Shown here: positions 16,681 to 24,627 of the stretch, in pieces | Position numbering within the stretch: position 1 is the first letter of the stretch | Layout of the letters: the number at the start of each line of letters is the position of its first letter | Origin: Parvibaculum sp049671045 | Lineage (GTDB): Bacteria > Pseudomonadota > Alphaproteobacteria > Parvibaculales > Parvibaculaceae | Direction: 5' to 3' | DNA length: 42,864 bases | Assembly: GCF_049671045.1 (NCBI RefSeq) | Contig: NZ_JBATUH010000102.1 | Span: forward strand, 1-42,864 | The notes under the pieces: generated by a model | Databases searched by the model: none | What the model saw: only the letters and a program-made list of their open reading frames with translations | Told to the model about the DNA's origin: nothing | Translations under genes and position numbers: made by a program

Positions 16681-17213
16681 CACACGACGACATCCGCGTC
16701 GATCAGCACTGCGACCAGCAGCGCGGGCGTCGTGCCGGTATTGACCCATGCGTGATTGGTGCCGCGCTGCACGACGACATCATGCGGCTTCAAACGAACC
16801 TCGGCTTCGTCGAGATAAAGCGTCACCTCGCCTTCCAGCAGGATGATGTAGTCGATGGTCTTCGTCTTGTGCATGCCGGGATGGCGCGTCGTGTCGACGC
16901 GCTCGTGTGACGCGCCCATCTGCGCGAAGGCGTCGGCATAGGCCGCTTCCAGCACCTCGCGCGGTGTGCCGGGCGGCGTCGGCGCGATACGGAACCAGCG
17001 GAATTTGGAACCGCCCTTCGCGGGCGAGAGCACGACATCGATATCAGCGCGGTCGGTGCGGTCGTAGCTGTCGATGCGCGCGCCGTCGGTGTTCCATATC
17101 TCGAACAATCCGCCCGCATCCGCGCCGAGTTGGCGCGCGGGCGGCCCGTCTATGGCGACCACGGATTTACCCGCCGCATTGTGCCCCGTGACGATGCGCC
17201 TCAAATCGGTCAT
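16680..17213 (-). CDS. Cupin-domain protein
   Basis: A 177-aa protein with a single C-terminal cupin barrel (about 95-170): RHPGMHKTKTIDYIILLEGE holds the first cupin motif with His/Glu metal ligands, and HDVVVQRGTNHAWVNTG the second. The N-terminal half is a conserved-looking accessory strand region (RRIVTGHNAAGKSVVAIDG). Proteins with this layout are annotated as cupin of unknown function. GGAGGAAGAC precedes ATG 17213. It heads the cupin-GNAT-VOC overlapping unit, divergent from the DUF423 gene. Confidence 0.88.
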   Translation of the reverse strand: MTDLRRIVTGHNAAGKSVVAIDGPPARQLGADAGGLFEIWNTDGARIDSYDRTDRADIDVVLSPAKGGSKFRWFRIAPTPPGTPREVLEAAYADAFAQMGASHERVDTTRHPGMHKTKTIDYIILLEGEVTLYLDEAEVRLKPHDVVVQRGTNHAWVNTGTTPALLVAVLIDADVVV

Positions 17214-17292
17214 GTCTTCCTCCCTTGCTCTTCCTGGTGCAGCATGTGCGCCGCCCAAGGGATAGACAAGACGATGGAAAAGGGAAAAGACG

Positions 17293-17664
17293 ATGAAACT
17301 CTGGCTGACCGCCGGCGCGCTGTCGGGACTGATAGCCGTCGCGCTTGGCGCATTCGGCTCGCATGGCCTCGCCAACAAGGTGCCGGCCGACCAGCTCAAC
17401 GCCTTCGAGATCGGCGCACGCTATCAGATGTATCACGCCCTGGCGCTCCTCGCGGTCGCCTGGCTCGCCTCGCGCGAACCGTCGAGCCTCGTCTCGGCGG
17501 CGGGCGCGGCCTTTGTCATCGGCACGCTCCTCTTTTCGGGCTCGCTCTATGTTCTCGGCCTCACCGGAAGCCGCGCCCTCGTGCTCGTGACACCTATCGG
17601 CGGGCTCTCCTTCATGATCGGCTGGGTCTGCCTCCTCGCGGCGGGCCTTCGTGCACCCGCCTGA
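17293..17664 (+). CDS. DUF423 family inner-membrane protein (YgdD-like)
   Basis: A 123-aa protein with four predicted membrane segments. AGALSGLIAVALGAFGSHGL near the start and the following YHALALLAVAWL are the family hallmark of DUF423/YgdD membrane proteins, whose function is unknown. Start ATG 17293 is preceded by AAAGGGAAAAG. It stands alone between the divergent cupin gene and the FAD monooxygenase gene. Confidence 0.9.
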   Translation: MKLWLTAGALSGLIAVALGAFGSHGLANKVPADQLNAFEIGARYQMYHALALLAVAWLASREPSSLVSAAGAAFVIGTLLFSGSLYVLGLTGSRALVLVTPIGGLSFMIGWVCLLAAGLRAPA

Positions 17665-17676
17665 GCCTCCTTTCAA

Positions 17677-17785
17677 AGATGAGTCATCTCTAAAAAAATG
17701 GCGGATCGAAGCGTCGATCCGTCTGGACAGGCCCGGCGCCCCTCCCTATCTTCGCTGTACTACGGTCTAGTTTTCAAAAACGACC
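17677..17785. promoter_or_regulatory. Intergenic region with three inverted repeats before the FAD monooxygenase gene
   Basis: Within 110 bases lie a 13-bp palindrome AGATGAGTCATCT (17677-17689), an 8-bp hairpin CGGATCGA/TCGATCCG with a four-base loop (17702-17721), and GTTTT/AAAAC flanked by GGTC/GACC (17764-17785). None has a U-run, so they fit operators better than a terminator. They precede the monooxygenase ribosome-binding site AAGGGGAG. Confidence 0.4.
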
Positions 17786-17819
17786 GGGGTAAGCAAGGCG
17801 CGTGTGAAGGGGAGTGAGC

Positions 17820-19325
17820 ATGGGCGAAGAGGTATTGATCATCGGCGCGGGCATTGCGGGGCTTTCGGCGGCGCTCGCACTCAACGGCCCGGGCCGGCAC
17901 GTCACCGTCCTCGACCGCGACGCTCCCCCGCCGGAAACCTCGGCGGACGAGGCCTTCGAGAAGTGGGAGCGCAAAGGCGTCGGCCATTTGCGCCACAGCC
18001 ACGCCTTTCTCGCCCGTCTCTACAAGCTCATCCGCGACAACTACCCCGATCTCTTGCAGGACCTGCTGGACGCGGGCTGCGTCGCGATCCCCTTCAGCAA
18101 CATGGTGCCGCTGAAGCTCCTGCCGGACTACACGCCCATCGACGAGGATGCGGACCTCACCATCCTGACGAGCCGGCGCACCACGCTCGAACTCGTGATG
18201 CGCCGCTATGTCGCCCGCCAGCCCGGCGTCCGCTTCGTCAACGAGACGCGCGTGCGCGGCCTGCTGGCCGAGCGCAACGGCGACGCGCTCACCGTCAAGG
18301 GCGTGATCGCCGAGGACGATGCGACGGGCAGGCGCGAGATACGCGCCGACATCATCGTCGATGGCTCGGGCAAGAACAGCCTCATGGTCGACTGGTTCAA
18401 GGAACACGGGCTCGCCATCGAGGAGACGGTGGCGCCCGCGGGCATCGTCTACTTCACGCGGCACTACCGTCTTCGCGAGGGCGTCGCCGAACCCGAGCGC
18501 ACCGAATTTCCGGGCGCCGCCGACATGCGCTACATCAAATACGGCCTCTTCCCCGCCGATAATCGCTGCTTCTCGATCACGCTGGCCGTGCCGGAAACGG
18601 AAATGGAGCTTCGCCGCGCGATCGTCCGTCCAGAGATCTTCGACCATATCTGCGCCCAGATCCCCGGCATCGCGCGCTGGACCTCGGCCGAAACATCGGA
18701 AGCGCGGAGCCGCGTCTTCGGCATGGGCGAGTTGCAGAGCCGCTGGCGATTAATGGTCAAGGACGGAAAGCCGCTCGCTCTCAATTTCTTCCCGCTCGGC
18801 GACGGCGTCATCCGCACCAATCCTCTCTATGGGCGCGGCTGCTCCTTCGCCGCCGTGCAGGCGCATCTCCTGCGCGATGTGCTGAAAGAGATCGCCGATC
18901 CGGCCGAACGCGCGGTCGCCTTCCACGCCCGCGTCGAGGAGAACCTGCGGCCCTATTACGACACGATGGTGCAGCAGGACACCGCCGCCATTCGCGCGGC
19001 CCGCAACGCGCTCAATCCCGACTACAGGCCGAGCCTCAAGGCGAGACTGCTGGCAAGCTTCATGGAAGATGGTGTGATGACCGCCGTGCGCTCGGATGTG
19101 ACGCTGATGCGCGCCTTCATGCGCGGCTTCCACATGATCGAACATCCCTCGCTCTGGCTGAAGGACATGCGCAACATGGCGAAGGTTCTGCGCGTCTGGT
19201 TCCGTGGCCGCAAGCGCAACGCGGCCTTCTATCCGCCGACGCTCGGCCCCGGCCGCCGCGCCATGCTGACATCGCTCGGCCTTTCGCCGACGGTGGATTT
19301 CGAGCGGCTGAAAGCCGACACTTGA
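17820..19325 (+). CDS. FAD-dependent monooxygenase-like oxidoreductase
   Basis: A 501-aa flavoprotein. It has the N-terminal dinucleotide motif GAGIAGLSAA, the middle IIVDGSGKNS (DG motif), and the second FAD motif FPLGDGVIRTNPLYGRGCS. This set is seen in squalene-epoxidase-like and p-hydroxybenzoate-hydroxylase-fold monooxygenases. The C-terminal 130 residues are helical and basic (FRGRKRNAAFYPP) with no recognised domain. ATG 17820 is placed six bases after AAGGGGAG; a GTG at 17814 overlaps the site and is rejected. Twenty-five bases later begins an epoxide-hydrolase-fold gene on the same strand, suggesting an epoxidation-hydrolysis pair (inference). Substrate unknown. Confidence 0.88.
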   Translation: MGEEVLIIGAGIAGLSAALALNGPGRHVTVLDRDAPPPETSADEAFEKWERKGVGHLRHSHAFLARLYKLIRDNYPDLLQDLLDAGCVAIPFSNMVPLKLLPDYTPIDEDADLTILTSRRTTLELVMRRYVARQPGVRFVNETRVRGLLAERNGDALTVKGVIAEDDATGRREIRADIIVDGSGKNSLMVDWFKEHGLAIEETVAPAGIVYFTRHYRLREGVAEPERTEFPGAADMRYIKYGLFPADNRCFSITLAVPETEMELRRAIVRPEIFDHICAQIPGIARWTSAETSEARSRVFGMGELQSRWRLMVKDGKPLALNFFPLGDGVIRTNPLYGRGCSFAAVQAHLLRDVLKEIADPAERAVAFHARVEENLRPYYDTMVQQDTAAIRAARNALNPDYRPSLKARLLASFMEDGVMTAVRSDVTLMRAFMRGFHMIEHPSLWLKDMRNMAKVLRVWFRGRKRNAAFYPPTLGPGRRAMLTSLGLSPTVDFERLKADT

Positions 19326-19350
19326 GAAAATTCCAAACGGGAGAAAATTA

Positions 19351-20322
19351 ATGGCGTTTCCGGAGCCCTACTACGTCAAGACCAACGGCCTCGACATGGC
19401 CGTATATGAGGAGGGGCCGAAGGACGGCGTGCCCGTCATTCTCTGCCACGGCTTTCCCGAGATCGCCTATTCCTGGCGGCACCAGCTCCCCGCGCTCGCC
19501 AAGGCCGGCTTCCGCGCCATCGCGCCGGATCAGCGCGGCTATGGCAATACCGGCGGCCCGAAGGGTCCCGACGCGATCCCGCTCTATGACATGCAGCACC
19601 TGACCGGCGACCTCGTCGGCCTGCTCGATGCGCTTGGCCTCGAAAAGGCGATCTTCGCCGGCCACGACTGGGGCGGCTTCGTCGTCTGGCAGATGCCGCT
19701 CATGCATCCCGACCGTGTCGCGGGCGTCATCGGCGTCAACACGCCCTTCATCCCGCGCGGGCCGATCGATCCGATCGAAGGCATGAGGATGGTCTTCGGC
19801 GAGGACATGTACATCGTCTATTTCCAGAAATACGGCGAGGCGGAAAAGCTGCTCGGGGCCGATGTCGCGCGCTCCATGCGCTTCTGGTATCGCAGGAGCG
19901 GCATGACGCTCGCCGAATTCGACGCGCGGCCCGCTTCCGAAAAAAACCTCGCCTTCCTCAAGGCGTTCCAGGCCGACGAAAGCACATGGGGCGGCGAACA
20001 GCTGCTGACGAAGGAGGAGTTCGACACTTATGTCCGTGCCTTCGAGAAGTCGGGCTATGAAGGCGGCATCAACTGGTATCGCAACTTCTCGCGCAACTGG
20101 CGCCAGTCGGAAGGCATCGTTGAAAAGGTGAACGTGCCGGGGCTGATGATCTCGGCCGCCGACGACTATGTGCTCAGGCCCTCCATGGCCGATGGCATGG
20201 AGCAATATGTCCCCGACCTCGAAAAGCATGTCATTGCGAATTGCGGCCACTGGACCCAATCGGAGCAGCCGGAGGCCCTGAACGCGCTGATGGTCGACTG
20301 GCTGAAGCGGCGCTTCGGCTGA
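19351..20322 (+). CDS. Alpha/beta hydrolase, epoxide hydrolase-like
   Basis: A 323-aa alpha/beta-hydrolase of the epoxide hydrolase branch. It has the oxyanion motif HGFPE (residues 33-37), DQRGYGNTGG, nucleophile Asp106 in GHDWGG, a cap domain with FWYRRSG, and catalytic His300 in NCGHWTQSEQP. Asp as nucleophile rather than Ser supports epoxide hydrolysis or dehalogenation. It follows the FAD monooxygenase after 25 bases and should be co-transcribed. A strong terminator lies 80 bases downstream. Confidence 0.93.
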   Translation: MAFPEPYYVKTNGLDMAVYEEGPKDGVPVILCHGFPEIAYSWRHQLPALAKAGFRAIAPDQRGYGNTGGPKGPDAIPLYDMQHLTGDLVGLLDALGLEKAIFAGHDWGGFVVWQMPLMHPDRVAGVIGVNTPFIPRGPIDPIEGMRMVFGEDMYIVYFQKYGEAEKLLGADVARSMRFWYRRSGMTLAEFDARPASEKNLAFLKAFQADESTWGGEQLLTKEEFDTYVRAFEKSGYEGGINWYRNFSRNWRQSEGIVEKVNVPGLMISAADDYVLRPSMADGMEQYVPDLEKHVIANCGHWTQSEQPEALNALMVDWLKRRFG

Positions 20323-20401
20323 ACCCGCCTCCCCGATCTCGCGATGCGGCCGCCAGGGGCGGCATTGGTCGGGAGAACCGGGGATATGCGCAGAAATCCG
20401 G

Positions 20402-20429
20402 CGGCCGGCACATTGCCGGCCGTCTTTTT
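20402..20429 (+). terminator. Rho-independent terminator after epoxide hydrolase
   Basis: A perfect 9-bp stem CGGCCGGCA (20402-20410) with TGCCGGCCG (20414-20422), loop CAT, followed by TCTTTTT (20423-20429). It ends the monooxygenase/hydrolase transcript. Confidence 0.9.
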
Positions 20430-20652
20430 GCGTGCCATCTCGAGGATTGCCTTAGGGCACAAACAAAATTGACGTCTGCCATTAATTTCAGGCCGCCTGC
20501 GGTATTTACAATCGTGTAAGCGCTTGTTGCTCAAGGCCTTAGCCGTTATGATCCGCCACCATTTTGACCGCGGCGCAGCATGAGATAGATGTGAGGAACC
20601 CCTTCACACTCCGCGCCGCCATCGGCACAGACCAGAGCAAGGAACACCACGC
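20430..20652 (+). promoter_or_regulatory. Upstream region of the GT4 glycosyltransferase operon
   Basis: Together with the terminator, this makes a 330-base stretch with no gene. It is locally AT-rich around 20460-20515 and should hold the promoter of the glycosyltransferase unit. I see TTGACG at 20469-20474 and TACAAT at 20507-20512, but their spacing (32 bases) is wrong for a sigma-70 pair, so no promoter is claimed. AAGGA at 20639-20643 is the ribosome-binding site. Confidence 0.45.
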
Positions 20653-22017
20653 ATGTCGCAAGTGCTGGAGCGCGATGAGACGGGCGATGAATCGATGAAC
20701 ATTGCTCACGCCCCGAAAACGCTGGATGCACATGCGAAGCAGGCCGCCATAGCAGGCGACCGGCCCCTGCGTATCCTCCTGCCCAGCTATCGCTCCAACC
20801 CCACGACCGGCGGCCAGGGCGTCTATATGCGCCACATCGCCAAGGCGCTCGCGGATATGGGCCACCAGATCGACGTGATTTCCGGGCCGCCCTATCCCGA
20901 ACTCGATCCGCGCGTGAAGCTCATCAAGCTTCCCTCGCTCGACCTCTACGCCAACCCGCATCCGATCCGCTCGCTGCGGCCCTGGATGTTCGCCTGGCCG
21001 ATCGACCTCTATGAGTGGTGGAGCCATGCGACCGGGGGCTTCTCCGAGCCCTACACATTCTGCGAGCGCATGGCGCGCTATGTCCGCGGCACTGTCTCGG
21101 ATTACGACGTCTGCCACGACAACCAGACGCTCGGCTGGGGCCTGCTCAAACTGCGGGACATGGGCCTGCCGATCGTCGGCACGATCCACCACCCGATCAC
21201 CATGGATCGCCGCATCGACATCGCGCATGCCAAGACGCTGAAGCTGCGGCTGTTCAAGCGGCGCTGGTACTCTTTCCTCAACATGCAGATGAAGGTGGCG
21301 CGCGAGCTCGATCCGCTGATCGTCGTTTCCGAAAGCACGCGCCGCGATATCGTGCGCGAATTCGGCGTGAAGCCGGAGCGCACCCGGCTCGTGCTCCACG
21401 GCATCGATCACGTCCAGTTCAGACCGATGCCGCATATCAAGCGCCGCGACGATCTCATCGTCGCCTGCGCCAGCGCCGACGTGCCGCTGAAGGGCCTCAT
21501 CTATCTCATCCGCGCCTATGCGGAGCTTTTGAAGACGCGCCCCAACCTGAAGCTCAGGGTCATCGGCCGCCTGCGCGAGGGCAACACGTCGGACGAATTG
21601 CGCGAACTCGGCATCATGGACAAGGTCGAGTTCATCGGCGGCATCACCGACGAGCAGATCACCGAGATCTACAACGAGGCGACGATAGCGATCTCGCCCT
21701 CGGTCTATGAAGGCTTCGGCTTTCCGGCGGGCGAAGCGATGTCCTGCGGCACGCCGGTCATCGCCACCAATGGCGGCTCGCTGCCCGAGGTCGTCGGCGA
21801 TGCGGGCATCGTCGTCCAGCACTCGAACCCGGCCGCGCTCGCAACCGCGATCGGCGCGCTTCTCGACGATCCGGAAGCCCGCGCGCGCCTCGGCGCGGCG
21901 GGACGCGAGCGTATTCTCGCGAAGTTCAAATGGGAGCGCGCCGCGCGCGAAGTCACCGAAATCTACAGGCAGACCATAGCTGATGCAGACCGTCGATCTG
22001 AACACGCTCGGGCTTAA
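20653..22017 (+). CDS. Glycosyltransferase family 4 protein
   Basis: A 454-aa GT-B fold enzyme. After a variable 35-residue leader, LRILLPSYRSNPTTGGQGVYM begins the acceptor domain. The donor domain contains the EX7E motif EGFGFPAGE, followed by AMSCGTPVIATNGGSLPEVVG, the GT4 signature for nucleotide-sugar binding. It should transfer a sugar from an NDP-sugar to an unknown acceptor on the cytoplasmic side. Its end overlaps the methyltransferase gene by 35 bases, indicating an operon with the methyltransferase and the toroid protein. No O-antigen polymerase or flippase is nearby. Confidence 0.92.
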   Translation: MSQVLERDETGDESMNIAHAPKTLDAHAKQAAIAGDRPLRILLPSYRSNPTTGGQGVYMRHIAKALADMGHQIDVISGPPYPELDPRVKLIKLPSLDLYANPHPIRSLRPWMFAWPIDLYEWWSHATGGFSEPYTFCERMARYVRGTVSDYDVCHDNQTLGWGLLKLRDMGLPIVGTIHHPITMDRRIDIAHAKTLKLRLFKRRWYSFLNMQMKVARELDPLIVVSESTRRDIVREFGVKPERTRLVLHGIDHVQFRPMPHIKRRDDLIVACASADVPLKGLIYLIRAYAELLKTRPNLKLRVIGRLREGNTSDELRELGIMDKVEFIGGITDEQITEIYNEATIAISPSVYEGFGFPAGEAMSCGTPVIATNGGSLPEVVGDAGIVVQHSNPAALATAIGALLDDPEARARLGAAGRERILAKFKWERAAREVTEIYRQTIADADRRSEHARA

Positions 22018-22750
22018 GGACGGCGAGCGAGCGCTCGACCTTGGTTGTGGCAGGGGCCGTCACGTCCATGCCATGTATTTCCATGCGCGCTGCCATGTCG
22101 TCGGCCTCGACCTTGGCTTCGAGGATGTGAAGCATACGCGCGATGGTTTCGTCGCCGCTTTCGGCGGTTCGGATGCAACGCCCGGAAAGCCCGGCCTCTT
22201 CCCCGCCTGGACGGACCCGGACGAGATCGAGAAGCACCACTACTCGCTCTCGGTCGGCAATGCGCTGCAACTGCCCTTCGCCGATGCGACCTTCGACAAG
22301 ATCATCTGCTCGGAAGTGTTGGAGCACATCCCGGATTACCGTCAGGCGGTCAGCGAGATCGCGCGCGTGCTGAAGCCTGGCGGCACTCTCGCCATCAGCG
22401 TTCCGCGCTTCTGGACGGAATGGGTTTGCTGGGCGCTCAGCGACGACTATCACAATGAGCCCGGCGGCCATGTCCGCATCTTCAAGGAAAGCGAACTCAA
22501 GGGCGCGGTCGAGGAAAAGGGCCTCAGGCACTTCTACAAGCACTTCGCGCATGGCCTCCACTCGCCCTATTGGTGGCTCAAATGCGCCTTCGGCGTGAAG
22601 CGCGAGGATGTGAAGATCGTCAATCTCTACAAGCGCTTTCTCGAATGGGACATTCTGGAGCGGCCGTGGCTGACGCGAACGCTCGAGAAGGTGGCCGGTC
22701 CGCTGATGGGCAAGAGCGTCGTCCTCTATTTCACCAAGGGAACGGCGTGA
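21983..22750 (+). CDS. Class I SAM-dependent methyltransferase (ubiE/COQ5-like fold)
   Basis: A 255-aa methyltransferase. Motif I is LDLGCGRGRHVHAMY (about residues 14-28), followed by acidic VVGLDLGFEDV; SEVLEHIPDYRQAVSEIARVLKPGG gives motifs II-III. It is of the Methyltransf_11/25 kind; substrate unknown. It overlaps the glycosyltransferase gene by 35 bases and the next gene begins at or next to its stop, so the three are probably co-translated. A role in methylating a glycan or glycolipid made by the glycosyltransferase is a reasonable inference. Confidence 0.92.
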   Translation: MQTVDLNTLGLKDGERALDLGCGRGRHVHAMYFHARCHVVGLDLGFEDVKHTRDGFVAAFGGSDATPGKPGLFPAWTDPDEIEKHHYSLSVGNALQLPFADATFDKIICSEVLEHIPDYRQAVSEIARVLKPGGTLAISVPRFWTEWVCWALSDDYHNEPGGHVRIFKESELKGAVEEKGLRHFYKHFAHGLHSPYWWLKCAFGVKREDVKIVNLYKRFLEWDILERPWLTRTLEKVAGPLMGKSVVLYFTKGTA

Positions 22751-22752
22751 GC

Positions 22753-23835
22753 ATGACACTTCTCACCCTCGGCGATGCCATTCCCGACAACTTCTTCGAT
22801 GGCGCGCGCGCGCGCATTCTCGACCTGCAGCGCGACAATGGCGCGATCCCCTGGTACGACGGCGGCGTGATCGACCCGTGGAACCACACCGAGGCGGCGA
22901 TGGGCCTCACCGTCATCGGCGAGACCCTGCATGCGCGGCGCGCCTTTCGCTATCTTGCAGAAACGCAGCTCCCCGACGGCTCATGGTGGGGCCAGCTCGG
23001 CTCGGCCGTTCCCTTCGACGACGATCATCAGTATACGGGCGGCGATGAAGGCGCGGGCAAGCCCATTCGCGACACGAACTTCACCGCCTATATCGCCACC
23101 GGCGCCTGGCATCACTATCTGGTGACGCGCGACCGCCAGTGGCTCGTGGAAATATGGCCTCATGTGGAAGCGGCGATCGGCTTCGTCGTCGCGCATCAGA
23201 CCGCGCATGGCGACGTGCGCTGGGCGGCCAATGATCCGCATACGCCGGAAGACGATGCGCTCGTGACCGGCTGCTCGTCGATCTACAAGAGCCTCGAATG
23301 TGCGATCCATATCGCGCGCGAACTGGGCCACCCGACGCGCGAATGGAGCGCGGCGCGGGTGCGGCTCGGCGAGGCGCTGCGCGAGAAGCCCCATCGCTTC
23401 GACCGGACCTGGGAGCCGAAGGACCGCTACTCGATGGACTGGTACTATCCGGTACTCTCCGGCGCCGTCACGGGCGAGGCGGCCCGCAAGCGCCTCGCGG
23501 CCAAATGGGACATCTTCGTCGAGGAAGGCAAGGGCTGCCGCTGCGTGCTCGACCAGCCCTGGGTGACGGTCGCGGAATCGGCCGAACTCGTCATGGCGCT
23601 TCTAGTTGCGGGCGAACGCAAGCGCGCCGAGGAGCTTCTTTCCTGGCAGCATCAATGGCGCGCGGAATGCGGCGCCTACTGGATGGGCTTCCAGTTCGAC
23701 CAGAACGTCGCCTGGCCCGCCGAAAGGCCGGCCTGGACCGCGGCGGCCGTCATCCTCGCAACCGATGCGGTGACGGGCACCACGCCTGCCTCCCGCCTCT
23801 TCGCCGAGCGCACGCTAGCCGAGGCGGCGGAGTAG
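22753..23835 (+). CDS. Prenyltransferase/terpenoid-cyclase-like toroid protein
   Basis: A 360-aa protein with a repeated helical pattern and many Trp, of the alpha/alpha toroid (squalene-cyclase/prenyltransferase-like) type. Repeats include LQRDNGAIPWYDGG, LAETQLPDGSWWGQLG and the GDVRWAAND region. No DxDD protonation motif of true squalene-hopene cyclases and no DDxxD are seen, so enzymatic activity as a terpene cyclase is doubtful. The fold is also used by glycan-processing enzymes. GTG 22747 (overlapping the previous stop as GTGA) is an alternative start; AAGGGA upstream fits either. Last gene of the GT4-methyltransferase unit. Its 3' end overlaps the convergent methyltransferase by 21 bases. 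Confidence 0.8.
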   Translation: MTLLTLGDAIPDNFFDGARARILDLQRDNGAIPWYDGGVIDPWNHTEAAMGLTVIGETLHARRAFRYLAETQLPDGSWWGQLGSAVPFDDDHQYTGGDEGAGKPIRDTNFTAYIATGAWHHYLVTRDRQWLVEIWPHVEAAIGFVVAHQTAHGDVRWAANDPHTPEDDALVTGCSSIYKSLECAIHIARELGHPTREWSAARVRLGEALREKPHRFDRTWEPKDRYSMDWYYPVLSGAVTGEAARKRLAAKWDIFVEEGKGCRCVLDQPWVTVAESAELVMALLVAGERKRAEELLSWQHQWRAECGAYWMGFQFDQNVAWPAERPAWTAAAVILATDAVTGTTPASRLFAERTLAEAAE

Positions 23836-24438
23836 CCTCAGGCTCTTCACCGCCCGCTCTTCCGCGAAGAGATTGGACGCAAGCGCCATCTTGTAGATCT
23901 CATAGGGCGGGCGGCCGCCATCCTTCGGGTCCGGGAAGACGTCATGGATCGCCAGCACGCCGCCCGGCATCACGCGCGGCGCCCAATGGCGATAGTCGTC
24001 GAGCGCGGGCTCCATGCCATGCCCACCATCGATGAAAACCATGGCAAGCGGCGTCGCCCAGCCCTTCGAGGCGACCGTCGAGGGCGCGACGACCGGCACG
24101 ACCGTATCCTCGAGACGCGCAAGCCTGAGCGTGTGTCGGAAGAGCGGAAACGTGTTGAGGCGGTCCGTCTCCGGATCGTAGAGCGAGGCGTCGTGATGCT
24201 CCCAGCCCTTCTGGTTTTCCTCGGAACCGTAATGATGGTCGAGCGCATAAAGCACCGCGCCGTTTCTCTGGCAGGCGACGCCGATATAGACGGTCGACTT
24301 GCCGCAATAAGAGCCGATCTCGAGGCAAGGCCCGCGCCTTGAGGCATCGAGCGCCGCATCGTGAAGCGCCCAGCCCTCCTCCGCATCCATGAACCCCTTC
24401 ACGGCTTCGATGTCGATGGGCAGTTGACGGGCGGTCAT
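23815..24438 (-). CDS. Class I SAM-dependent methyltransferase (Methyltransf_24-like)
   Basis: A 207-aa protein. GPCLEIGSYCGKSTVYIG is motif I, followed by ALDHHYGSEENQKGWEHHD and AMVFIDGGHGMEPALDDY, a pattern of Methyltransf_24/TylF-type enzymes where IDG..H and D follow. AAGGAA precedes ATG 24438; frames open beyond it lack a site. It converges on the toroid gene and their coding ends overlap by 21 bases. It is separate from the GT unit in transcription but likely related in function (inference). Substrate unknown. Confidence 0.88.
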   Translation of the reverse strand: MTARQLPIDIEAVKGFMDAEEGWALHDAALDASRRGPCLEIGSYCGKSTVYIGVACQRNGAVLYALDHHYGSEENQKGWEHHDASLYDPETDRLNTFPLFRHTLRLARLEDTVVPVVAPSTVASKGWATPLAMVFIDGGHGMEPALDDYRHWAPRVMPGGVLAIHDVFPDPKDGGRPPYEIYKMALASNLFAEERAVKSLRLLRRLG

Positions 24439-24627
24439 CGGTCTTTCCTTGCGCGGGGTTTCATTCCGCCATGGGTGCCACGCCTTGGCCCCCGCCGCAA
24501 GGCCGGGGCCACGCGGCAATGATAAGCAAAAGGTAAGCAATCGTCCGGATAATCGCCCTTCGCCCGCCATCCCGGCTTGAGCGCGACCGCGAAACCACAT
24601 GCGTGGCTTGCGCTTGATGGAGATCAG

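Noticed and set aside
20469..20512. TTGACG and TACAAT as a sigma-70 promoter for the glycosyltransferase operon
   Set aside because: The spacing of 32 bases is far from the 16-18 needed.
20539..22005. A 488-codon minus-strand frame opposite the GT4 gene
   Set aside because: GT4 motifs and operon overlaps support the plus strand; the minus frame is a shadow.
22753..23835. Toroid protein as a true squalene-hopene cyclase
   Set aside because: No DxDD motif, only 360 aa against about 630, and no isoprenoid genes nearby.
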